From NCBI RefSeq assembly GCF_900143515.1, contig NZ_FSQT01000001.1:2604001-2668000 (forward strand): a stretch of 64,000 nt of DNA, read 5' to 3'. Both the position numbers and the translations under genes were made by a program. Of this stretch, positions 25,624-33,954 are shown piece by piece (positions within the stretch are counted from its first letter, which is position 1; every line of letters starts with the position of its first letter). Below the pieces are notes generated by a model. The model made no database searches. It was not told the origin of the DNA and saw only the letters and a program-made list of their open reading frames with translations. The DNA comes from Micromonospora cremea. Lineage in GTDB: Bacteria > Actinomycetota > Actinomycetes > Mycobacteriales > Micromonosporaceae.

Positions 25624-27150
25624 TCACGCCTCGGCGGCCAGCGCGAGGACGTCTCGCGCGGTGGGCAGTGCGGCCTCGCGGTGCGCCGGGACGAGACCGA
25701 TGCGGGTGCGCCGGTCGAGCAGGTCGTCGACAGTGAGTGCGAGTTCGTGCCGGGCGGCCCAGAGGAGTTCCGCGCCGGTGACCGGGATGTCGGGGCCGAT
25801 CGGCTGCCGGAGTTCGGTGGGCGCGTCGGCCAGGACGTTGACGGCCTCGGTGCCGTACCGGTGGATGAGCCGGCGTGGCGCGGGGACTCGGGCCAGCTGC
25901 GCCCTGCTCGCCGCGCCGGGCAGCGGGAGGCGGCGGGTGCGGCACCGGCCGGCAGCGAGGCGGCGCTGACGGATGGCGGTGTCGACGGCGTCCTGGGCCA
26001 TCCGGCGGTAGGTGGTGAGCTTGCCGCCGATCACGCTGATGATCCCGTCGGGATCGTCGATGACGGCGTGTCGGCGGGACAGGTCGGCGGTTCGGGTGTC
26101 GGCGTCGGCGAGCAGCGGCCGTAGCCCGGCGTAGGCACCGAGGACGTCGGTGGGTTGTAGCGGCTGATCGAGGACGCTGTTGAGGACGTCGAGCAGGAAC
26201 GCGATGTCGGCGTCGGTGGGTTGCGGCACATCGGGGACCGGTCCGCTCACCGGCTCGTCGGTCAGCCCGGCGTACACCAGGCCGTCGGTCTGGGGCAGGG
26301 CGAAGACGTAGCGGGTGAACTCGCCGGGGACCGGGATGGTGAGGCCGGCCCAGAGCCCGCCCAGACGGGCGGCGGACAGGACGATGTGGGTTCCGCGGGA
26401 CGGACGCAGGTGTACGTGTGGAGTCAGGCTGCTGGCCCACACGCCCGTGGCGTTGATGACGGCTCGGGCGGCGACGTGCATGCGTGCCCCGGTGCGGGTG
26501 TCCTCGATGGTGGCGCCCTCCCGGTGCAGGCTGATCGCCCGGCAGCGGGTCAGGATGCGGGCGGAGTGCGCCGCGGCGGCGCGCGCGAGGCCGACGACGA
26601 GGCGAGCGTCGTCGCAGAGCTGGCCGTCCCAGGACAGGTGTGCACCGCGCAGGCCGCCCGGCCGCAGGGCGGGTGCCATCGCGCGCGCCTCGGCCGAGCC
26701 GAGCCGGCGCGTTCCGGGCAGAGTCCGTCGGGAGGTTCCGGCGCAGGTGCGCAGCAGGTCTCCGGCGTGCAGGCCGGCCGCCGCGGCACCCGCCTGCCAA
26801 CGGCTGGTGTACGCGGTCGCCGGGAGCAGCATCGGCAACGGGCGCGTCAGGTGCGGCGCGGTGCGAGTGAGCAGCAGGTGGCGCTCGGCGGCGCTCTCGT
26901 AGGCGATGCCGACCTGGCCGTGTGCGAGATATCGCAGGCCCCCGTGGATCAGTTTGGAGCTCCACCGGGAGGTGCCGTGGGCCAGGTCGTCGGCGTCGAC
27001 GGCGACCACGGACAGTCCACGGCTCGCGGCGTCGAGCGCCACTCCGGCGCCGGTGACGCCCAGCCCGACCACCAGGACGTCGACGGGCGCCCCGGCGGCC
27101 AGCTCGGTGAGGTCACGTTCCCGGCGGGAGACGGTCAGCGAGGTTTTCAC
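25624..27150 (-). CDS. glpD: Glycerol-3-phosphate dehydrogenase/oxidase, FAD-dependent
   Basis: The product is 508 residues and oxidises glycerol 3-phosphate to dihydroxyacetone phosphate at the membrane, passing electrons to quinone or oxygen. The FAD dinucleotide motif lies at about residues 24-52 (VLVVGLGVTGAGVALDAASR). The family motif GTSRWSSKLIHGGLRYL follows, and the DAO fold continues with GVWASSL and IGGKLTTYR. The C-terminal helical cap domain is present. Translation starts at GTG behind AAGGAGG. It is divergent from an alkyl-DHAP-synthase-like gene only 45 bp away; DHAP made by GlpD would feed the acyl/alkyl-DHAP route. Confidence 0.93.
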   Translation of the reverse strand: MKTSLTVSRRERDLTELAAGAPVDVLVVGLGVTGAGVALDAASRGLSVVAVDADDLAHGTSRWSSKLIHGGLRYLAHGQVGIAYESAAERHLLLTRTAPHLTRPLPMLLPATAYTSRWQAGAAAAGLHAGDLLRTCAGTSRRTLPGTRRLGSAEARAMAPALRPGGLRGAHLSWDGQLCDDARLVVGLARAAAAHSARILTRCRAISLHREGATIEDTRTGARMHVAARAVINATGVWASSLTPHVHLRPSRGTHIVLSAARLGGLWAGLTIPVPGEFTRYVFALPQTDGLVYAGLTDEPVSGPVPDVPQPTDADIAFLLDVLNSVLDQPLQPTDVLGAYAGLRPLLADADTRTADLSRRHAVIDDPDGIISVIGGKLTTYRRMAQDAVDTAIRQRRLAAGRCRTRRLPLPGAASRAQLARVPAPRRLIHRYGTEAVNVLADAPTELRQPIGPDIPVTGAELLWAARHELALTVDDLLDRRTRIGLVPAHREAALPTARDVLALAAEA

Positions 27151-27167
27151 ACGCCTCCTTGCGATGC

Positions 27168-27193
27168 AGTGACGTTCGATGTCACTCTGTCAC
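27168..27193. promoter_or_regulatory. Dyad and direct repeat in glpD/oxidase divergent promoter
   Basis: AGTGAC (27168-27173) and GTCACT (27181-27186) are exact inverted repeats with a 7-bp spacer. TGTCAC is then repeated directly at 27180 and 27188. The cluster fills the 45-bp gap between the two divergent starts, so one bound protein could control both genes; the TetR protein encoded 2.5 kb away is the obvious candidate. Confidence 0.6.
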
Positions 27194-27195
27194 AC

Positions 27196-28761
27196 ATGAA
27201 TATGGAAGGGGAAGCGTCGACCGTCGGGTGGGCCCGCTGGGGCGCCACGAAGAACGCGAAGGCGCTACCGGACTCCGCTTCGACGCTGCTGGCGCAGGTG
27301 CTCGAACTGACACCGCCGCCGCCGGCCGTACCGCTGGCCGAGGTGACGGTGCCCGACTGCGAGCTGGACGACACGGTCCTCAGCGCGCTGCGACGGGCCC
27401 TGGGCGCCGAGCACGTGGTCACCACCCACGACGCCCGGGCACGACACGCGTCCGGCATGTCGACACCGGACCTGCTACGCCACCGGCACGGCGAGGTGCC
27501 GGTGGCACCGCAGGCCGTGCTGCGCCCGGCAGACCACGCCGAGGTGCTGTCCATCCTCGGCCTCTGCTCCCGGTACCCGGTGGCCGTGGTCCCGTTCGGT
27601 GGTGGCACCTCGGTCGTGGGCGGGCTCACGCCGTCCGCGACGCGGCACGTCGCCGTCGATCTGAGCCGGCTGGACAATGTCGTCGCCATCGACCCGTTGT
27701 CGCGGACCGCCACGCTCCAGGCCGGGCTGCGCGCCCCACGGGCCGCCGAGCTGCTCGCCGAGCACGGGTTCACCCTCGGCCACGTCCCGCAGTCCTACGA
27801 GTACGCCACCATCGGTGGATTCGCCGCCACCCGATCGTCCGGCCAGGCGTCGGCCGGCTACGGCCGCTTCGACGACATGGTCATGGCGCTGACGGTCGCC
27901 ACGCCGCGGGGCACCGTCCGGGCGGGCCGCGCCCCCGCCTCGGCCGCCGGCCCCGATCTGCGGCAACTGTTCCTCGGCAGCGAGGGGGCACTCGGCGTCA
28001 TCACCGACGTGACCGTCCGGATCCGACCCCTGCCAGCGCAGTCACACTACGAGGGCTGGTGGTTCGAGTCGTTCGCCGATGGCCTGCACGCCGTGCGGCG
28101 GCTGGCGCAGGACGGGCCGCGGCCCACGGTGCTCCGACTGTCCGACGAGGTCGAGACCATGATCGGGGCGACGGGATCCGGGCGCGCCGACGGCGGCTGC
28201 CAGCTCATCGCCGGGTACGAAGGCACGGACGTCCTTCCCACCGTCGAGGCGGCCGCCGATGTGCTGGCGGCGCACGGCGGGGTGCCACTGGGCGACGAGC
28301 CGGGTCACCAGTGGGCGCGGCACCGCTTCGACGCCCCCTATCTGCGGGACGCGCTGCTGGACGCGGGGGCGTTCGCGGAGACCCTGGAGACCGCGGCGTA
28401 CTGGTCGGCGCTGCCGGAGGTGCACGACCGGGTCCGGCTGGCGATCCTCGACGCGTTGCCGGACGGGGCGCTGGTGTTGGCGCACGTGTCCCATGTCTAC
28501 GAGACCGGCGCGTCGCTGTACTTCACGGTGATCTGCTCTCCCGGCTCGGATCCGGTCGAGCGCTGGCGCAAGGCGAAAGCGGCGGCCAGCGACGCGATCG
28601 CCGCCGCGGGCGCCACCATCAGCCACCATCACGGTGTGGGCGCGGATCATCGCCCCTGGTACGCCGCTGAGATCGGCGATGTCGCCGTGGACCTGCTGCG
28701 ATCGGTCAAACAGCAGTTGGATCCGGCCGGCATCCTCAATCCCGGCATCCTGGTGCCGTGA
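27196..28761 (+). CDS. FAD-binding oxidase, alkyldihydroxyacetonephosphate-synthase-like
   Basis: The product is 521 residues. The PCMH-type FAD domain shows VVPFGGGTSVVGGL (about residues 132-145) and GGFAATRSSGQASAGYGRFDD. The C-terminal cap carries the triple histidine HHHGVG (His477-479). That HHH motif is characteristic and catalytically required in AGPS, which swaps the acyl chain of acyl-DHAP for an alkyl chain to start ether-lipid synthesis. Start choice lies between ATG at 27196 and 27202; a ribosome site is weak. It is divergent from glpD and the lipid-kinase gene follows 1 nt after its stop. A glycolate- or lactate-oxidising flavoprotein is the alternative. Confidence 0.87.
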   Translation: MNMEGEASTVGWARWGATKNAKALPDSASTLLAQVLELTPPPPAVPLAEVTVPDCELDDTVLSALRRALGAEHVVTTHDARARHASGMSTPDLLRHRHGEVPVAPQAVLRPADHAEVLSILGLCSRYPVAVVPFGGGTSVVGGLTPSATRHVAVDLSRLDNVVAIDPLSRTATLQAGLRAPRAAELLAEHGFTLGHVPQSYEYATIGGFAATRSSGQASAGYGRFDDMVMALTVATPRGTVRAGRAPASAAGPDLRQLFLGSEGALGVITDVTVRIRPLPAQSHYEGWWFESFADGLHAVRRLAQDGPRPTVLRLSDEVETMIGATGSGRADGGCQLIAGYEGTDVLPTVEAAADVLAAHGGVPLGDEPGHQWARHRFDAPYLRDALLDAGAFAETLETAAYWSALPEVHDRVRLAILDALPDGALVLAHVSHVYETGASLYFTVICSPGSDPVERWRKAKAAASDAIAAAGATISHHHGVGADHRPWYAAEIGDVAVDLLRSVKQQLDPAGILNPGILVP

Positions 28762-28762
28762 G

Positions 28763-29626
28763 GTGCGGTCCTTCGCAGTGATCCTCGGGCCCACCGCGCG
28801 CCGAGGGTTGTCCCGCCTGATGCCGGTGGCCCATCTGCTCCGCGCCGCCGGCGCCCGGATCCGGGTCGAATACACCCAGACAGCCGAGCAGGCCCGCCAG
28901 TGCGCCACGGCGGCGGTGCACGGCGGTGAGGTGGTCGTCGCCGCCGGGGGCGACGGCACCATCCGGCTGCTCGCCGGCGTGGTCGCCGACACCGACGGGC
29001 TGCTAGGCGTCGTCCCCGCCGGTCGTGGCAACGACTTCGCCCGCCAGCTCGGGTTGCCGCACTCCCCGGACGCGGTCGCGGACCTGCTGCTGCACGGACG
29101 GCCGCGGCACCTCGACGTCCTGAGCGTCGCGGGGCGGACCATCGTCGGCAGCGTCTACGTCGGCGTCGACGCGGCGGCCAACGAGCTGGCGAACCGGTCG
29201 CGTCTGCCCGCGCCGCTGGTGTATCCCACCGCCGGTCTGCGGGCGCTGCTGCGCTGGCCGCGCACCCGGTACACGATCACGGTGGACGGCCGGACGGAGC
29301 AGACGTACGCCTACACGGTGGTGGTCGCCAACTGCGGGTACTACGGCGGTGGCCTGCACGTCGCCCCGGCGGCGCAGCCCGACGACGGGACGATGGACGT
29401 CGTGGTGATCGGACACGCGCCCAAGCTGCTGTTCCCGATCGCGCTGCGACAGATGCGCACCGGCCGGCACGTGGAGCGCCGGCACGTCTTCTCCTACCGC
29501 GGCACGTCGGTCACCGTGTGCGCCGACCGTCCGATGACCGTGTACGGCGACGGTGATCCCGTCGGCCGGACCGCCGAGCTGCACGTCGAGGTCCGCCCGC
29601 GGGCGCTGCGCGTCATCGCCGGCTAG
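28763..29626 (+). CDS. Diacylglycerol/lipid kinase family protein
   Basis: The product is 287 residues from the GTG at 28763, which follows the previous stop by one base. The catalytic-domain motif GGDGT is at residues 62-66 and the VVPAGRGNDFARQLGLP loop follows. The C-terminal beta sandwich includes ANCGYYGGGLHVAPAAQPDDG and VYGDGDPVG. DagK-type enzymes phosphorylate diacylglycerol or related lipids with ATP. Tight coupling to the AGPS-like gene suggests it acts on the same lipid pathway, for instance rephosphorylating an alkyl/acyl glycerol. That role is inference. Confidence 0.9.
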   Translation: MRSFAVILGPTARRGLSRLMPVAHLLRAAGARIRVEYTQTAEQARQCATAAVHGGEVVVAAGGDGTIRLLAGVVADTDGLLGVVPAGRGNDFARQLGLPHSPDAVADLLLHGRPRHLDVLSVAGRTIVGSVYVGVDAAANELANRSRLPAPLVYPTAGLRALLRWPRTRYTITVDGRTEQTYAYTVVVANCGYYGGGLHVAPAAQPDDGTMDVVVIGHAPKLLFPIALRQMRTGRHVERRHVFSYRGTSVTVCADRPMTVYGDGDPVGRTAELHVEVRPRALRVIAG

Positions 29627-29711
29627 GTGCCCGGCTTCCAACAGATCGACACCGTGCGTCACGGAGAACACGAGCACGTCCTGCTCATGCTGGCGAGTTC
29701 GCCGGGAAAGC

Positions 29712-30302
29712 CTAGGCCGGTCGTAGGTAGCCGTCGACGAGCAGCGCCAGCTCCCGGTCGAACTCGGCGAGCGGCACGTCGTCGGCGACCGTGCGGACGG
29801 ACAGCACGAAGGACTGCGTGGTCAGAAAGACAGCGCGGGCCATGACGTCGGGTGTGCCGGGCCGGATCGAGCGGTCCTCGTGACCGTCGGCCAGCGCCGC
29901 CGCGAGGAACTGGAGCATCTCGTCCTGCCCGTTGCCCCGCCGGTCCAGCAGGTACGGGAGCAGCACCTCCGGATCGACGTCACGGATCTTGCACAGCAGC
30001 GGGTGGTCCCGCAGCTGCCCCGCCACCGCGACCACCCGCGACACCAGACGTGACCGGGCAGAGCCGCCGGCCTCGGCGTCCGCCGCGGCCATCAGCACCT
30101 GATGCCACTCGCGGCTCATCAGGTCCCCGATCAGGGACTGCACGTCCGGCCAGCGCCGGTAGACGGTCATCCGGGAGACGCTGGCGCGTCGCGCCACGTC
30201 CGTCATCGTCGTGCGACGGACGCCGTACGCCAGCACGCAGTCACGGGCAGCGTCGAGAACCGTGTCGTCGACGCTGCGCTCGGACTGGCTCGCCTCCACC
30301 AC
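29712..30302 (-). CDS. TetR/AcrR family transcriptional regulator
   Basis: The product is 196 residues. The N-terminal HTH is clear at about residues 28-52 (TMTDVARRASVSRMTVYRRW). The remaining helices form a ligand pocket of the TetR_C type. It is convergent with the lipid-kinase gene and closes the glpD/AGPS-like/kinase cluster. It is the only regulator in that cluster and the likely reader of the dyad at 27168-27193. The ligand may be an acyl-CoA or lipid intermediate, which is inference. Confidence 0.9.
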   Translation of the reverse strand: MVEASQSERSVDDTVLDAARDCVLAYGVRRTTMTDVARRASVSRMTVYRRWPDVQSLIGDLMSREWHQVLMAAADAEAGGSARSRLVSRVVAVAGQLRDHPLLCKIRDVDPEVLLPYLLDRRGNGQDEMLQFLAAALADGHEDRSIRPGTPDVMARAVFLTTQSFVLSVRTVADDVPLAEFDRELALLVDGYLRPA

Positions 30303-30375
30303 GTCGACTGTCTACCACAGCGGCGATGTGGCCCCGGCCGCGGACGCGCGCGTCACGGATGATGCGGGCAGCGGC

Positions 30376-31188
30376 TCAGAAGGTGTCGACCAGCTGCGTA
30401 CGCAGCTTGGCGAGCGCGCGGGCCAGCAGCCGGGATACGTGCATCTGGGAGACGCCAACCTGGTCGGCGATCTCGCTCTGCGTCTGGTTGCCGTAGAAGC
30501 GCAGGGTGAGGATCTTCTGCTCCCGCTCGTCGAGCGTGGCGAGCGCCGGGCCGAGAGCCACACGCAGCTCGGCCAGGGCGAACTCGGCGTCCTCGTCGCC
30601 CAGCATCTCGCCCAGTTCGGTGCCGCGCTCGCCGTCGCCGACCGGGGTGGACAGCGACACCGCGTTGTACGCCCGCGCACCCTCCAGCCCTTCCAGCACC
30701 TGTTCCTCGGTGAGCCCGAGGTGAGCGGCGATGTCGGCGACGGTCGGCGAACGACCCAACGTCTGCAGCAGCGTGCTGTTGGCGTCCGAGATCGCCAGCC
30801 GCATCTCCTGGAGCCGGCGGGGCACCCGGATGTCCCACGTGCGGTCCCGGAAGTGGCGCTTCAGTTCCCCGACGATCGTGGGGATCGCGTAACCGGCGAA
30901 GTCGACGCCACGGGAGGGGTCGAACTTGTCGACCGCCTTGATCAGACCCAGTGCGGCGGTCTGTGTCAGGTCCCCGGTCGGCTCGCCGCGCCCGCTGTAG
31001 CGCCGGGCGAGATGATTGGCCAGCGGAAGCCACGCCTCGATCGCCTGGTCCCGTAGCGCGGCGCGCGACGGGTGGTCGGCGGGCAGCGCCGCCATCGCGA
31101 GAAGCAGCGTGGTGGCGGGTGAGTCGGTCGAGGCGTCGTGGTCAATGGAAGTGGTCGTCGTCGCGGGCCGGTCGGTGGTGGTGATCAT
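30376..31188 (-). CDS. SigB/SigF/SigG-family RNA polymerase sigma factor
   Basis: The product is 270 residues from the ATG at 31188, with GGAGGA at ideal spacing. After a Thr/Asp-rich N-terminal stretch come region 2 (NHLARRYSGRGEPTGDLTQTAALGLIKAVDKFDP), region 3 and region 4, with a C-terminal HTH (NQTQSEIADQVGVSQMHVSRL). This is the group 3 alternative sigma type used in actinomycetes for general stress, osmotic response or development. No anti-sigma or anti-anti-sigma gene lies next to it, which is unusual for the family. Three upstream genes on the same strand encode envelope-associated proteins and may share its control. Confidence 0.92.
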   Translation of the reverse strand: MITTTDRPATTTTSIDHDASTDSPATTLLLAMAALPADHPSRAALRDQAIEAWLPLANHLARRYSGRGEPTGDLTQTAALGLIKAVDKFDPSRGVDFAGYAIPTIVGELKRHFRDRTWDIRVPRRLQEMRLAISDANSTLLQTLGRSPTVADIAAHLGLTEEQVLEGLEGARAYNAVSLSTPVGDGERGTELGEMLGDEDAEFALAELRVALGPALATLDEREQKILTLRFYGNQTQSEIADQVGVSQMHVSRLLARALAKLRTQLVDTF

Positions 31189-31395
31189 GCTGGTTCCTCC
31201 GCATCGCACCGGCCGCGCTCCGTCTGTCCGGCGCCAACCGTCTGAGCAGAGAGTAGACCAAAGGCCACTTGAAACCTAGCCGAACGGATGATGCGGCGTT
31301 GCCATACGCCATGAAACCAGGCGCCGGCATCGGCGCATGAGAGTGGCGGAGGCGCGAGTGTTTCAGTCGTCGCAGTCCAACCGTTGCACTCTCCG

Positions 31396-31875
31396 TCACC
31401 TCAGGCACCTCAGGCGGCGACGTCGATAGGCCATGACCGCGAGGCTGGCCGCGGCGCCGGTGGCGACCAGGACCGGCGCGGGTTTCGCGCGTATCGAGCT
31501 GCCGATCCTGGTTGACGCGGCGCGGGCGGAGGTGACAAGGGTCGAGCCGGCCTTACCGGTGGTCTGGGTGCCCGCTATCGCCGATTCTCGTACCGCAGTG
31601 GTGGTGTCCTGGGCTGTCCGCTTGACCGACTTGGCGCGTTGGGAGCTCTTCTGGCTCATCGTGCGCGTCATCTGGGTCGCGGTGCTCTTCGCGGACCGAC
31701 TGGCCTGGGTGACGCGCTGTCGGAGTTCACTCGCAGCGGTGCTGGCCTTGGCGCGAAAGCGGTTCTTGACGTCGGTCTTGGCGGCCAGGGCGGCAACGGT
31801 ATCGCCGAGGTCCGCGCGCGTCTGCTGGATGTCGCGTCGCGTCTGTTCCGGATCGCTTCCCGCTGGCATGCTCAT
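31396..31875 (-). CDS. DUF3618 domain-containing protein
   Basis: The product is 159 residues. The DUF3618 signature (EQTRRDIQQTRADLGDTVAAL) is at about residues 9-30. A long alanine/serine/lysine-rich helical region follows, and a single C-terminal TM (about 130-150) ends in an RRRR tail. This is a tail-anchored coiled-coil membrane protein. Its ATG overlaps the stop of the holin-like gene by ATGA, so the two are coupled. Such pairs are common near stress sigma factors in actinobacteria, and the function is unknown. Confidence 0.88.
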   Translation of the reverse strand: MSMPAGSDPEQTRRDIQQTRADLGDTVAALAAKTDVKNRFRAKASTAASELRQRVTQASRSAKSTATQMTRTMSQKSSQRAKSVKRTAQDTTTAVRESAIAGTQTTGKAGSTLVTSARAASTRIGSSIRAKPAPVLVATGAAASLAVMAYRRRRLRCLR

Positions 31876-32303
31876 GGCTGCCTCCGGCTGGCTGCGTTTC
31901 GAATCGTCTCGGCGTCCGCGCGTACGCTGTCCCGAGTCGCCGTTGGCATGGCGGGCATGGCCTGGGTCACCTGCTGCTTGCCGCGTTTGGCCACTATGGC
32001 GGCGGCGATGGCGAGGATGACGGTGACGATCAAGGCGGCCAGCGCATCCGGAATGATCGCGGCCAGGGTCAGCACGACGGTGGCGACGAGCATGCCGCCG
32101 GCGTAGAAACCGAGCATCGCGCCGCCGCCGAGCATCCCGGCGCCAGAGCCGGCTCGTTTGCCCTTCGCGGTCATCTCCGCCCGCACCATCGTCAACTCGT
32201 CGCGGACCAGCCGGGTGATCTGTTCCGTGGCGCGCTGCACGAGCTCAGCGACTGGCGTGTCGGCAGATGCGCCGCCAGGGCTGCCGCTGGAACGCTCCGC
32301 CAT
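31872..32303 (-). CDS. Phage-holin-superfamily membrane protein (Phage_holin_3_6 type)
   Basis: The product is 143 residues. A soluble N-terminal helix (VQRATEQITRLVRDELTMVRAEM) precedes two adjacent TMs (about 60-105) separated by a short turn, then a cytoplasmic tail. This is the actinobacterial PF07332-like pattern; these are chromosomal proteins, not true prophage holins, and no phage genes are nearby. It is translationally coupled to the DUF3618 gene. GGAGGGG precedes the ATG. Confidence 0.85.
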   Translation of the reverse strand: MAERSSGSPGGASADTPVAELVQRATEQITRLVRDELTMVRAEMTAKGKRAGSGAGMLGGGAMLGFYAGGMLVATVVLTLAAIIPDALAALIVTVILAIAAAIVAKRGKQQVTQAMPAMPTATRDSVRADAETIRNAASRRQP

Positions 32304-32397
32304 GAGTGCCCCTCCTTCTCTCGATGCCGCGCCGAACGGCCAGATGTCCCGACGAGGACCTGGGTGGCCACGTCCGCTGAAGCAGTGGATCGTCGGT

Positions 32398-32628
32398 TCA
32401 GCCCTGCGGGGCCGCTGGCGTGCTCACGGATTTCTGCGCGGGACTGTCGTATCGTCCGCCCAGCGGCGGGGCCGACTGGCCCAGTTGGGCACCGGCGGCG
32501 TCCGCCGGGGTGTCGGCCTCCTGCCAGCGGCGCCGCAACGTCAGCATGCCGACCGCCCCGGTCAACGCCCCCGCGGCGAAAGCGAGAATCAGGGCCGGTC
32601 GCCTGGTCGAGGGTCTCCTGCTTGCCAT
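32398..32628 (-). CDS. Small single-TM protein, function unknown
   Basis: The product is 76 residues. A basic N-terminus (MASRRPSTRR) and one hydrophobic helix (residues 12-29) are followed by RRRWQEAD and a disordered Pro/Ala tail. GGGAG lies at good distance from the ATG. It is the first gene of the run toward the holin-like and DUF3618 genes, 94 bp upstream of the next start. The pattern matches small YtxH-like envelope stress proteins, but no firm family is recognised. Confidence 0.65.
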   Translation of the reverse strand: MASRRPSTRRPALILAFAAGALTGAVGMLTLRRRWQEADTPADAAGAQLGQSAPPLGGRYDSPAQKSVSTPAAPQG

Positions 32629-32723
32629 AACTACTCCCGAAAATCATCCTGCCTGATTAGTACTTACTTGTCCGACTGTGCCCGCGAAGACGGCCAGCCT
32701 CTGCGAGATGGCGCCAGGGCACC

Positions 32724-33767
32724 TCAGCGCACCGCGACGTCGGTTCGAGGGTCTGGGCTTCCCACCTCCCGCAGGTGGCGCAGCCCCTCCGCCCAGGAGC
32801 GGCCCAGACTGGTTTCGTGGTAGTCGATGCCGTGCTTGGCGCAGAACCGCTGGATCAATGGCCGGGCACGACGCAAATTGGGGCACGGCATGTTCGGGAA
32901 CAGGTGATGTTCAATCTGGTAGTTCAGGCCGCCGAACACGGTGTCGAGGACCCTCCCGCCCCGGACGTTGCGGGAGGTGACCACCTGCCGCCGCAGGTAG
33001 TCGAGGTTGTCCTCAGCGCCGAGGATCGGCATGCCCTTGTGGTTGGGCGCGAAGGAACAGCCGAGGTAGAGGCCCAGCACGCCCTGATTGACGAGGATGA
33101 ACGCGACCGCCTGCGCGGGGCTCAGGACCAGGAACACCGCGGCGAGGTACCCGCCCAGATGCAGGGCCAGCAGCCCCGCCTCGGCGGGCCGACGCGCCAG
33201 GCGGCGCGGGCCGAGGACAGCCCGCAGGCTGATGGCGTGCAGGTGCAGGCCCTCCAGCAGAAGGAGTGGAAAGAAGAGGTACGCCTGGTGACGGACGAAC
33301 AGTGCGCCGAGGCCGCGCCGCCGCCGGACCTGGTCGGGGGTGAATGACAGGGGCGCCACGCTGATGTCGGGGTCCTTGCCTTCGGTGTTCGGGTGGGCGT
33401 GGTGCCGGTTGTGTTTGTCCACCCACCAGCCGTAGCTGATCCCGGTCAGGAGGTTGCCGTGCACGATGCCGATCAGGTCGTTCGCCCGGCGCGAGCGACC
33501 TATCTGCCGGTGCCCGGCATCGTGACCGATGAACCCGGCCTGCGCGATCACCACCGCGAGGGCCACCGCCACGCCGAGCTGCCACCACGACTCACCGAGT
33601 CGCCCGAACAGCGCCCACAGCCCTGCGAAGGCACCGACGACGAGACCGATACGCACCACGTAGTAGCCGCGCCGCCGCTCGAGCAGACCCGCTTCGCGGA
33701 CCTGCCGGGACAGGTCGGCGTAGTCGCTGCCCCGCTGGCGGTCCATGCCGAGACTGGTGTCGCTCAC
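32724..33767 (-). CDS. Membrane fatty acid desaturase
   Basis: The product is 347 residues. The three histidine boxes that bind the diiron centre are HDAGH (82-86), HNRHH (119-123) and QIEHHLF (284-290). The QxxHH third box places it with front-end/acyl-lipid desaturases rather than stearoyl-CoA enzymes. Four or five hydrophobic helices surround the boxes. It inserts a double bond into membrane acyl chains with O2 and a reduced ferredoxin or flavodoxin partner, which is not encoded nearby. The location next to the sigma-factor group suggests a membrane-adaptation role under stress. Confidence 0.92.
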   Translation of the reverse strand: MSDTSLGMDRQRGSDYADLSRQVREAGLLERRRGYYVVRIGLVVGAFAGLWALFGRLGESWWQLGVAVALAVVIAQAGFIGHDAGHRQIGRSRRANDLIGIVHGNLLTGISYGWWVDKHNRHHAHPNTEGKDPDISVAPLSFTPDQVRRRRGLGALFVRHQAYLFFPLLLLEGLHLHAISLRAVLGPRRLARRPAEAGLLALHLGGYLAAVFLVLSPAQAVAFILVNQGVLGLYLGCSFAPNHKGMPILGAEDNLDYLRRQVVTSRNVRGGRVLDTVFGGLNYQIEHHLFPNMPCPNLRRARPLIQRFCAKHGIDYHETSLGRSWAEGLRHLREVGSPDPRTDVAVR

Positions 33768-33804
33768 GATGACAGCTCCCGCCGACCCCTGTCCGCCGGA
33801 TGTC

Positions 33805-33954
33805 TCAGCGGCGTCGGCTCGACCGGCCGGTCAGGCGGCCCATCAGCTGTTGGAGCTTCTGTTGCGTGCTGGGCTTGGCCGCCTGGCGGCGGCCCCGCTG
33901 CATCAGGTCACGCCCTCGTGGGCTGTTCAGCAGGCCCTTGATCCGTTGGCTCAT
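33805..33954 (-). CDS. Small basic protein of 49 residues, function unknown
   Basis: The short frame reads MSQRIKGLLNSPRGRDLM then a basic helical tail ending GRSSRRR. Thirteen arginines and three lysines in 49 residues make it strongly cationic. The SPRGRDLMQRGRRQAAKP block resembles small conserved actinobacterial proteins I recall but cannot name. GGGA lies close to the ATG, a weak ribosome site. It runs in the same direction as the desaturase gene, whose start is 37 bp downstream of its stop, so co-transcription is likely. Real-gene status depends on conservation. Confidence 0.5.
   Translation of the reverse strand: MSQRIKGLLNSPRGRDLMQRGRRQAAKPSTQQKLQQLMGRLTGRSSRRR

Noticed and set aside
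31189..31395. SigF-type promoter upstream of the sigma gene
   Set aside because: GTTT-like boxes exist on the minus strand but none has GGGTA at the 14-16 bp spacing expected, so no promoter is claimed.
31872..32303. Prophage holin
   Set aside because: The protein is of the chromosomal actinobacterial holin-superfamily type; no endolysin, capsid, portal or integrase genes are nearby.
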